NCBI GenBank assembly: GCA_038240295.1
Contig: JBBSDW010000088.1
Coordinates: 1-14,065, forward strand
Length of the DNA stretch: 14,065 nt
Direction: 5' to 3'
Origin: JABDDM01 sp038240295
GTDB taxonomy: Bacteria; Bacteroidota; Ignavibacteria; Palsa-1295
This document shows positions 6,773 through 12,698 of the stretch, piece after piece. Within the stretch, counting starts at the first letter, position 1; each line of letters starts with the position of its first letter. Under the pieces are notes generated by a model. It was not told where the DNA came from and did not search any database. It was given only the letters and a program-made list of their open reading frames with translations. The position numbers and the translations under genes are program-made.

Positions 6773-8044
6773 ATGCAGCATTTTTTCTCATATTATTCGG
6801 ACAATCAATCGGTCACGGTACCGAAACAGAATGCGATCGGTCTGTTTGGTCCGCTGTCACTACCGCATGTCGATCGTGAACAGGTTCTCAACGATGCGTT
6901 TGCGGAGCCCGTCAATTCGTTGCCGCTTCATAGCATCGTGAGCAGTGAAGATCGGGTGCTGATCGTCGTCGACGATGCACTTGAGCCGACGCCAGTAGTA
7001 TTCCCATTCTACCACGTGATCCAGGAACTGCACAAAGGGGGCGTCAAGGATGCCAACATTAGCGTCCTTATCGCTAACAGCAGTCGGCGCGTGAATACGA
7101 GCGTAGAGATCGACCGAAAGATCGGTGCGGAAATGCACAAGAAATATCGGGTCGCGCAGAGCCATGCAGACGGACGCGATCAGCACTCGTTCGGCAGCGC
7201 GCACACGTCGCTCGGTAGCATGAACGTTCAGGCCGACATTCATTTGCGTGATGCCACTTGCATCGTAAGCGTCTCCGGAGTTTACCCACATCGTTTTAAG
7301 GGATTTACCGGGTCAGGCAGTGTCATCTTTCCGGGCCTCACAAACGAGCATACGAGCGGCGCGATGTATCTTCACAGCGCGAAGGAATCGACCGACACCA
7401 TCCTCGGGCACTCGGGTACGATGGCAAGAACAGTGATCGCGGAGTTGATCAAACATGTCCCTTCGTTCAAGTTTGCCGTAGATACCGTCGTTGATCGGAC
7501 AGGACATATCGTCGGATGTGTGACCGGCGATCCGGTAAGCGCGCTTAACGTCAGTGTCGATCTCGCCAAGCGCGTCTTCGAAATTGAACTCCCCGAAAAG
7601 GCGGACATTATCCTCACCGATTCGCATCCCTTCGATCACAACCTCCTGCAGGCAATGCACGCCTGCTATGCAACGCTACCGCTGCTCAAGCCAAATGGCG
7701 AGATCATCGTGGTTAGTCCCATTCTCGAGCCGCTCCCACATTCTCAAAACGTACTCGGTGCGCAGCTCGTGCAGTCACGCAATCATTTGATCGAAGAATC
7801 AAAAAAATCGCTTGCAAATCATCCTCGAAATGCAGCCGATCTTATTGCCATCGCTGAAGTTCTTGAGCGAACATCGCTTGTTACCTTCGTTACGCATGGA
7901 GCCGGAAAAGCCGACGCACAGGCATTCGGTTTTGGCGTTCGCACGTCGGTACAACAAGCATTCGATGAAGCGCTGCAGCGAAAAGGCACCGCCGCACGTG
8001 TCGCGATCATTCAACATGGCGGACTTATCTTCGCTCACACGTGA
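6773..8044 (+). CDS. LarA-fold protein (lactate racemase-like), probable pincer-lysine-less variant
   Basis: 423 residues, the normal size for the LarA (DUF2088, lactate racemase) family, whose true members use a nickel-pincer nucleotide to racemise 2-hydroxyacids. Family landmarks: VVDDALEPTP (65-74, the D-D-x-x-x-P-T-P block), GVYPHRFKGFTGSGSVIFPG (169-188), LTDSHPFDHNLLQAMHA (281-297) and FVTHGAGKADAQAFGFG (372-388). In LarA the histidine of PH is followed ten residues later by the lysine that binds the pincer; here H173 is kept but the +10 residue is S183. The H108-type histidine (normally in a T-G-x-H-R segment) also seems replaced, as ANSSRR (101-106). This alignment is from memory. The enzyme may do different chemistry. 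The stop overlaps the moaC GTG by 4 nt; a shared transcript is likely. No Shine-Dalgarno before the ATG. Confidence 0.85.
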   Translation: MQHFFSYYSDNQSVTVPKQNAIGLFGPLSLPHVDREQVLNDAFAEPVNSLPLHSIVSSEDRVLIVVDDALEPTPVVFPFYHVIQELHKGGVKDANISVLIANSSRRVNTSVEIDRKIGAEMHKKYRVAQSHADGRDQHSFGSAHTSLGSMNVQADIHLRDATCIVSVSGVYPHRFKGFTGSGSVIFPGLTNEHTSGAMYLHSAKESTDTILGHSGTMARTVIAELIKHVPSFKFAVDTVVDRTGHIVGCVTGDPVSALNVSVDLAKRVFEIELPEKADIILTDSHPFDHNLLQAMHACYATLPLLKPNGEIIVVSPILEPLPHSQNVLGAQLVQSRNHLIEESKKSLANHPRNAADLIAIAEVLERTSLVTFVTHGAGKADAQAFGFGVRTSVQQAFDEALQRKGTAARVAIIQHGGLIFAHT

Positions 8045-8565
8045 GCCAGCCTGCAGATCGTTTGAGCCATGTTGATGCGAACGGCACGGCCACGATGGTC
8101 GACATTTCAAATAAAGCAGCATCAATTCGAATCGCACGAGCTGAAGCCATCGTTGAATTGAGCGAAGCTGCAATAACGAGCATCATTGCCAACAACATTC
8201 AAAAAGGCGACGTACTTGGTGTCGCCAGGATCGCCGGCATCCAGGCAGCAAAGCGAACTTCGGAGCTGATTCCGCTTTGCCACCAGATCCCGCTTTCGAG
8301 TATCACGGTTTCCTTTGAGCTCGATCGCGAGCGCAACATCATCCGCATCGAAACCGAGGCGAAGACGACTGCGCAAACCGGTGTGGAAATGGAAGCCCTG
8401 ACAGCGGCCACGATAGCTGCACTAACGATCTACGATATGACAAAGTCCATATCGAAAGCACACCGGATCGCGCAGATTCAACTAACTTCCAAAGAAGGCG
8501 GCAAGTCGGGTGAATGGAATCGCTCAGAAATGGAAACCTCTCCCGTAACGAACGGATTGAAGTAA
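8041..8565 (+). CDS. moaC: Cyclic pyranopterin monophosphate synthase (MoaC)
   Basis: 174 residues from a GTG that overlaps the previous stop as GTGA. With MoaA it converts GTP to cyclic pyranopterin monophosphate, the first committed intermediate of molybdenum cofactor synthesis. Seen: QKGDVLGVARIAGIQAAK (54-71), ELIPLCHQIPL (75-85), AKTTAQTGVEMEALTAA (107-123) and YDMTKS (131-136). The E. coli catalytic residues H77, E112, E114, D128 and K131 match H81, E116, E118, D132 and K135 with a constant offset of 4, and K51 matches K55. The C-terminal ~25 residues are polar and variable. No other moa or mog gene is in the window; the neighbours are a LarA-like gene and, 21 nt downstream, a response regulator. 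Confidence 0.97.
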   Translation: MSQPADRLSHVDANGTATMVDISNKAASIRIARAEAIVELSEAAITSIIANNIQKGDVLGVARIAGIQAAKRTSELIPLCHQIPLSSITVSFELDRERNIIRIETEAKTTAQTGVEMEALTAATIAALTIYDMTKSISKAHRIAQIQLTSKEGGKSGEWNRSEMETSPVTNGLK

Positions 8566-8586
8566 CGTACGAGTCTCTACGACTGC

Positions 8587-10212
8587 ATGGCACACATTCT
8601 CATCATTGACGACGAAGCTGGGATCCGCGACACACTCGCGATGATCTTCGAGTACGAACAACACCGCGTAACAACTGCGGAGTCTGGCGTTGAAGGACTC
8701 AAGATCGCGGAGCGCGGCGAGCCGATCGATTGTATCCTGCTCGACGTAAAAATGCCCGTACTCGATGGGCTCGACACGCTCGAACGAATGCGGCAGATCC
8801 GCCCCGACATCCCGGTCATCATGATCTCGGGTCACGGCACGATCGAAACGGCCGTCGAAGCAACAAAGCGCGGCGCGTTCGATTTCGTTGAAAAGCCGCC
8901 CGATCGCCAAAAGCTTTTGCTCCTCGTTCGAAACGCCATCGACAAGAAACAGCTCGTCACCGAAAACAAAGTGATGCGCGAGCGGCTCAAAGGCAAAGAG
9001 ACGATGCTTGGTGCTTCTTCCGGAATGCGAAATATTCGCGCCGTGATCGACCGTGTTGCTCCGACGGAGGCGCGAGTGCTCATCACCGGCGAGAATGGCT
9101 CGGGCAAAGAACTTGTCGCCAGAGCGATCCACAAACATTCGAAACGCGCCGACCGGCCTTTTGTCGAGGTCAACTGCGCTGCGATTCCGAGGGAGCTGAT
9201 CGAGTCGGAGCTGTTCGGTCATGAAAAAGGCTCGTTCACCGGCGCGCAGGCACAGCGCATTGGCAAGTTCGAGCAGGCCGACCTTGGCACGCTCTTTTTA
9301 GACGAGGTTGGCGACATGCATCTGGAAGCGCAGGCGAAGATGCTTCGCGTCATCGAAGAAGGCCGGCTTGAGCGGGTCGGAAGTTCATCTGGCCGTCCGA
9401 TTCCAGTCAACGTGCGGATCATCGCGGCGACGAATAAGAATCTGCAGGAAGAGATTCACCGCGGACATTTCCGCGAGGATTTATTCCATCGTCTTAATGT
9501 AATTCCCATTCACGTGCCGCCGCTTCGCGAGCGCCGCGAAGATATTCCGCTTTTGGTGAAAGCCTTTTGCGAAGAATTCACGCAATCGGCAAATCGAAAG
9601 CCGGTGAAGTTCGATGACGACGCAATGGACCTGCTGAAGCGTCTCCCTTTTACGGGAAACATTCGCGAGCTTCGGAATATCATCGAGCGTATCGTGATCC
9701 TTTCGAATTCCGACATCATCAAGATCGACGATGTGGAGCGGCTCGGTCTCGCCTTCAGCATGTCGGAAGCCCCGCATGCACATCCCCATCACACGGAGAG
9801 TCACGAGCAATCGTCAGCGCATTCGCATTCTTCATTCAATTCGCATTCCTCTACGCACCACGAAGAGGCGCAGCATCCAAATGTCGATGAAGAGATCAGT
9901 CGAAGCGTCATCCTGACTCCCGCCGATCTGAAGCGAATTGAATCTTCCGATCACAAGAGTTATTCACTGATGGAGGCTCAGGAGCATCCGCTTGAATCGG
10001 CGCTCCATGCAGAGACGTTTCAGGCGTTCAAGGACCAGGCGGAAAAAGTCTATATCGAGGAGCGCCTGCGCGAACATAACTGGAATATCAGCCGGACGGC
10101 CGAAGCGCTCGATATCCAGCGCTCGCATCTTTATACCAAGATGCGCAAATACGGGCTGACCAAGGATAAACCTGGCGAAGAAGGAATTCCGGAGGCTGAA
10201 GAACCAGTATAA
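8587..10212 (+). CDS. NtrC-type sigma-54-dependent response regulator with His-rich linker
   Basis: 541 residues, three domains. Receiver (1-120): D8, D9, phosphoacceptor D53 in ILLDVKMP, S81 and K103 in VEKPP. AAA+ (137-385): Walker A GENGSGKE (168-175), the sigma-54 contact loop GSFTGA (215-220; the usual GAFTGA with one Ala-to-Ser change), Walker B LFLDEVGD (236-243), arginine-finger region FREDLFHRL (295-303) and sensor II GNIRELRN (357-364). Fis-type helix-turn-helix at about 488-524 (ISRTAEALDIQRSHLYTKM). Between AAA+ and Fis is a ~100-residue linker with 11 histidines in residues 397-430. When phosphorylated it should form a ring and open sigma-54 promoters by ATP hydrolysis. No histidine kinase is nearby, so it is an orphan here. 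It starts 21 nt after moaC; target genes unknown. Confidence 0.95.
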   Translation: MAHILIIDDEAGIRDTLAMIFEYEQHRVTTAESGVEGLKIAERGEPIDCILLDVKMPVLDGLDTLERMRQIRPDIPVIMISGHGTIETAVEATKRGAFDFVEKPPDRQKLLLLVRNAIDKKQLVTENKVMRERLKGKETMLGASSGMRNIRAVIDRVAPTEARVLITGENGSGKELVARAIHKHSKRADRPFVEVNCAAIPRELIESELFGHEKGSFTGAQAQRIGKFEQADLGTLFLDEVGDMHLEAQAKMLRVIEEGRLERVGSSSGRPIPVNVRIIAATNKNLQEEIHRGHFREDLFHRLNVIPIHVPPLRERREDIPLLVKAFCEEFTQSANRKPVKFDDDAMDLLKRLPFTGNIRELRNIIERIVILSNSDIIKIDDVERLGLAFSMSEAPHAHPHHTESHEQSSAHSHSSFNSHSSTHHEEAQHPNVDEEISRSVILTPADLKRIESSDHKSYSLMEAQEHPLESALHAETFQAFKDQAEKVYIEERLREHNWNISRTAEALDIQRSHLYTKMRKYGLTKDKPGEEGIPEAEEPV

Positions 10213-10251
10213 GCCACGATTTTTCTCGAAAAAATCACACTCGCATAATAC

Positions 10252-10279
10252 TTGCATAACATTCATGCGAGTATTTTTG
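10252..10279 (+). promoter_or_regulatory. Bacteroidetes-type promoter of the tandem kinase genes
   Basis: TTG at 10252-10254, a 17-bp spacer, then TATTTTTG at 10272-10279, an exact TAnnTTTG match. Transcription would start around 10285, leaving a leader of about 25 nt before the ATG at 10312. It lies in the 99-bp gap after the response regulator and is the clearest promoter in the window. Confidence 0.55.
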
Positions 10280-10311
10280 CCGTCAATACTTCTAACAACA
10301 GATCACCTTAC

Positions 10312-11100
10312 ATGTCGCCTGCCTTAGCTCCGCCGATGCCGCCACAACTGCCGACGCATCTCTTGCGTGCGTCGCTTCACGAAGCTCATCCATATACGGG
10401 AAAGCTGATTATCGTTGAAGGGATCGATGGCTCCGGTAAATCGACACAGCTCGATCTGCTCAAGAAATTCCTGCGCTCCGAGGGATACACCGTTTTTTAT
10501 ACGGAGTGGAATTCGTCAGTCATCGTTAAAGAAACGATCAAGCGCGGGAAGAAGAAAAATCTGCTTACTCCGACGACGTTCTCGATCCTTCATAGTGTCG
10601 ACTTCGCCGACCGATTCGCCCGCTATATTCTTCCCCCACTCAAGGCCGGGGCGATTGTGCTGGCCGATCGATATGTCTTTACCGCCTTTGCGAGAGATGT
10701 GGTGCGCGGCGTGCATCCCGATTGGGTGCGAAACATGTATTCGTTTGCGGTTCGGCCAGACATGGGATTTTATTTCAGTGTGCCGATCGATGTGAGCCTC
10801 AAGCGAATACTCAATGGGCGCGCCGCGATCAAATTTCATGAGGCTGGGATGGATCTTGGTCTGCACACGGATATTCGTGAAAGCTTCCGCATCTTTCAAG
10901 GACGCGTGCTCGAGCAGTACGATAAGATTTCGGAGGAGTACGGGCTCACGATCATGGATGCGACCACGCCCATCCCCGAGCAGCAGGCGATCATGCGCGC
11001 GTATGTTCGGCAATTGCTTAAGGATTATCACCCCAAGCCCTTCGTCGATGTGCCGGAGCCTTCGTTCATTGCCTTCTATCGCGATCACATCGAAACCTGA
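10312..11100 (+). CDS. Thymidylate kinase-like P-loop kinase, paralogue 1 (intact P-loop)
   Basis: 262 residues from the ATG at 10312. An in-frame TTG at 10252 would add 20 residues but coincides with the proposed -33 promoter element. After a proline-rich start (residues 1-28), the kinase core begins GKLIIVEGIDGSGKSTQLDLL, with an intact Walker A (37-45, K43). The DR[YF] motif of thymidylate kinases appears as LADRYVFTAFARDVVRG (117-133), and FSILHSVDFADRF (90-102) matches the helix with the second DR pair. The TREPGGT substrate motif of true dTMP kinases is missing; that place reads YTEWNSSVIVKE. The lid carries HEAGMDLGLHTDIRESF. It is therefore a relative with an unknown substrate, probably a nucleoside monophosphate or similar. 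A paralogue follows 27 nt downstream. Confidence 0.82.
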   Translation: MSPALAPPMPPQLPTHLLRASLHEAHPYTGKLIIVEGIDGSGKSTQLDLLKKFLRSEGYTVFYTEWNSSVIVKETIKRGKKKNLLTPTTFSILHSVDFADRFARYILPPLKAGAIVLADRYVFTAFARDVVRGVHPDWVRNMYSFAVRPDMGFYFSVPIDVSLKRILNGRAAIKFHEAGMDLGLHTDIRESFRIFQGRVLEQYDKISEEYGLTIMDATTPIPEQQAIMRAYVRQLLKDYHPKPFVDVPEPSFIAFYRDHIET

Positions 11101-11127
11101 TCTTACACTCTTACTCGTTTCATTTTT

Positions 11128-11937
11128 ATGGCCGAAGCCACAAACGAACTTCCGATCGAAATTCCAGCTGATACCGCGGCAGTCACTAAACCGCGACGCA
11201 GGCCGGCCCGCAGGCACGAGAAATTATTCTTTGGCGAAGGCCTCCCTTATATCGGCGTGCAGGATCTCAGTGGAAAGCTTATCGTCATCGAGGGTACCGA
11301 TGGCGTAGGGCGAACGACGCATGTTGATGCGCTCCACAAATGGCTCGAGCTGGATGGATATGCGGTCATGACGACTGGCCTTACTCGCTCGCCGCTCTTA
11401 GGCGAAGCCATCGAAGAGGCAAAAAAGGGTCACAGTTTGAATGTGAATACGTTCACACTGCTATATGCCGCAGACTTCGCCGACCGGCTCGAGAACCAGA
11501 TCGTCCCAGCGCTAAAAGCTGGCTTCGTCGTACTTGCGGATCGTTACATGTACACGGCCTTCGCACGGGCGATCGTTCGCGGCGCAGATCGCAATTGGGT
11601 ACACGGGGTTTTTGGATTTGGGTTGCAGCCCGATCTTGTGATCTATCTCGACGCGGAGATCGATACGCTTGTGCACCGTGTGCTCAACTCCGATCCGGAA
11701 TACTGGGCGATGGAAGAAGCCGGCGCGACGATCGAGCTTCTTGATTATTGGGAGTCAGGAATGGATATGCGGCTCGGGCGTGACATCTACGATAGCTTCA
11801 TCAACTATCAGAAACGCTTGCTCCATGAATTCAAGCTGATGTCGGAAGAATTCGGTTTCGCTGTGATCGAAACAGAGCAGGAAGATGTCGACGAAATAAA
11901 TAAGCGATTACGAAAGGTGATAAAAGCGATTCTATAG
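11128..11937 (+). CDS. Thymidylate kinase-like protein, paralogue 2 (P-loop Lys to Arg)
   Basis: 269 residues, clearly related along its length to the preceding gene: shared TAFAR/IVRG block, ADFADRLENQ, VVLADRYMYTAFARAIVRG (134-152), and ESGMDMRLGRDIYDSF in place of HEAGMDLGLHTDIRESF. The Walker A is GTDGVGRTT (56-64), with R62 where the catalytic, phosphate-binding lysine should be. The codon is CGA, so two base changes separate it from either lysine codon, and the frame is intact: this is a stable change, not a broken gene. The N-terminus (21-32) is strongly basic (KPRRRPARRHEK), and a ~12-residue insertion (around DPEYWAMEEAGATIELLDYW) precedes the lid. It may be a pseudokinase partner or an altered kinase; dTMP kinases dimerise, so a heterodimer with paralogue 1 is possible. 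Confidence 0.82.
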   Translation: MAEATNELPIEIPADTAAVTKPRRRPARRHEKLFFGEGLPYIGVQDLSGKLIVIEGTDGVGRTTHVDALHKWLELDGYAVMTTGLTRSPLLGEAIEEAKKGHSLNVNTFTLLYAADFADRLENQIVPALKAGFVVLADRYMYTAFARAIVRGADRNWVHGVFGFGLQPDLVIYLDAEIDTLVHRVLNSDPEYWAMEEAGATIELLDYWESGMDMRLGRDIYDSFINYQKRLLHEFKLMSEEFGFAVIETEQEDVDEINKRLRKVIKAIL

Positions 11938-11982
11938 ATCGTCAGGGCGCGAGCGTTCGAAACCATCCCCCAATGCCTGCTG

Positions 11983-12016
11983 TTTTTACCCTACTTGAAT
12001 AACGATAGGGCAAAAA
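11983..12016 (+). promoter_or_regulatory. Imperfect hairpin covering the start region of the 71-residue gene
   Basis: TTTTTACCCTA (11983-11993) can pair with TAGGGCAAAAA (12006-12016): 10 of 11 positions match, with one A/C mismatch and a 12-base loop. The second arm runs into the weak ribosome binding site AAAAAGAG (12012-12019), seven bases before the ATG at 12027. Folding would hide the site. No T tract follows, so it is not a standard terminator for the gene upstream. Confidence 0.4.
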
Positions 12017-12026
12017 GAGTAACACG

Positions 12027-12242
12027 ATGACAGAATCACTGAAAGAAAAGATGGAACGGGCGATCGCCGATGGATTCGAAAAAGTCCAGGACGACAAGGT
12101 CAAAGAGCTTAACAAGCTTTCCAGAACGGGCATGACGATCACGCGCAAAGATTATAACTCGCGTAACCTTGCCGAGCTCTACGCGGATCTCGGTCTCGAA
12201 TTCCCCAGCGGTCAACCGCTCGCAGCGTTTCGAAAGAACTAA
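12027..12242 (+). CDS. Small uncharacterised protein, 71 residues
   Basis: I do not recognise a family. The protein is soluble and charged, with no signal peptide or membrane segment. Residues 1-32 (MTESLKEKMERAIADGFEKV onwards) look like one long amphipathic helix rich in Lys, Glu and Asp. Residues 33-48 contain TGMTITRKDYNS. The end LAELYADLGLEFPSGQPL (48-65) could be a second helix and a turn. Support for a real gene: ATG with an AAGAG Shine-Dalgarno-like sequence 7 bases upstream, natural codon use like its neighbours, no competing ORF of quality, and a strong rho-independent terminator 21 bases after the stop. It is 89 bases after the kinase pair on the same strand, and a hairpin over its start suggests its own control. 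Confidence 0.65.
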   Translation: MTESLKEKMERAIADGFEKVQDDKVKELNKLSRTGMTITRKDYNSRNLAELYADLGLEFPSGQPLAAFRKN

Positions 12243-12262
12243 CGTCGAACGACCGGTTCAGC

Positions 12263-12293
12263 AAGGGTGCCCACGTGGCACTCTTCGTTTTTT
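12263..12293 (+). terminator. Rho-independent terminator after the 71-residue gene
   Basis: AAGGGTGCC (12263-12271) pairs with GGCACTCTT (12277-12285) to give a 9-bp stem with one G-T wobble and a 5-base loop CACGT, followed after CG by six Ts (12288-12293). The T tract is on the plus-strand side only, so it ends plus-strand transcription and would not serve the convergent fmdB gene. Confidence 0.85.
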
Positions 12294-12309
12294 CACCTTT
12301 ATCTAATTC

Positions 12310-12675
12310 TTATTTTTCGGCATCCTTCGCTGGAGCTTTCGGCACAGCGACTGAGGGTTCGGACTTCACAGCGGGTTCGGACTTGACGCCAGGGTCATGC
12401 TTGACGCCAGGTTCGGACTTTGCGGGTCCCGATGGCTTGTCAGATTGTTCTTTGGAAGAAGTCTCCGAAGCTTCCCTGCCACCGGAAGACTTGTGCGAGT
12501 AATCGGTTACATACCAACCTTCGCCTTTATAAATTACTCCCGCACCTCCAGTTACGATCCTGGCCAGTGTTTCCAGGCCACAGGAAGGACACTTTACAAG
12601 TGCAGGGTCGCTCATCTTCTGGAATTCTTCGAGTTCTGCTCCGCAATTCGAGCACCGGTACTGATACGTTGGCAT
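12310..12675 (-). CDS. FmdB-type zinc ribbon protein with KSEPxV-repeat tail
   Basis: 121 residues. Residues 1-50 are a classic FmdB/CxxC-CxxC putative regulator: MPTYQYRCSNCGAELEEFQK, with C8/C11 and C29/C32 as the zinc-binding pairs and a YKGEGWYVTDY segment (49-59). These proteins are widespread, and their function is poorly defined. After about residue 60 the protein becomes a low-complexity tail rich in Ser, Lys, Glu and Pro. It includes four imperfect hexapeptides of the form K-S/H-E/D-P-x-V (about 86-109), which probably stay disordered. It lies 23 bases after the PorZ-like gene on the same strand and may be co-transcribed with it. The gene is convergent with the 71-residue gene, whose terminator lies between them. 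Confidence 0.9.
   Translation of the reverse strand: MPTYQYRCSNCGAELEEFQKMSDPALVKCPSCGLETLARIVTGGAGVIYKGEGWYVTDYSHKSSGGREASETSSKEQSDKPSGPAKSEPGVKHDPGVKSEPAVKSEPSVAVPKAPAKDAEK
12356..12427. repeat. 18-bp tandem repeat inside the FmdB-like gene
   Basis: Imperfect 18-base units start at 12356, 12374 and 12392, with a partial fourth at 12410; the core is GGTTCGGACTTGACGCCA. Eighteen bases equals six codons, so copy-number changes keep the frame and only lengthen or shorten the protein tail. Confidence 0.75.
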
Positions 12676-12698
12676 TCGTTATAGAAACTTCTTATAAT

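Noticed and set aside
10218..10236. GATTTTT/AAAAATC inverted repeat just after the response regulator, as a terminator
   Set aside because: The stem is nearly all A-T and no T tract follows, so it is too weak to call.
10252..10311. TTG-initiated 20-residue extension of the first kinase-like protein
   Set aside because: The TTG coincides with the -33 element of a good promoter whose start point would lie downstream of it; ATG at 10312 is preferred.
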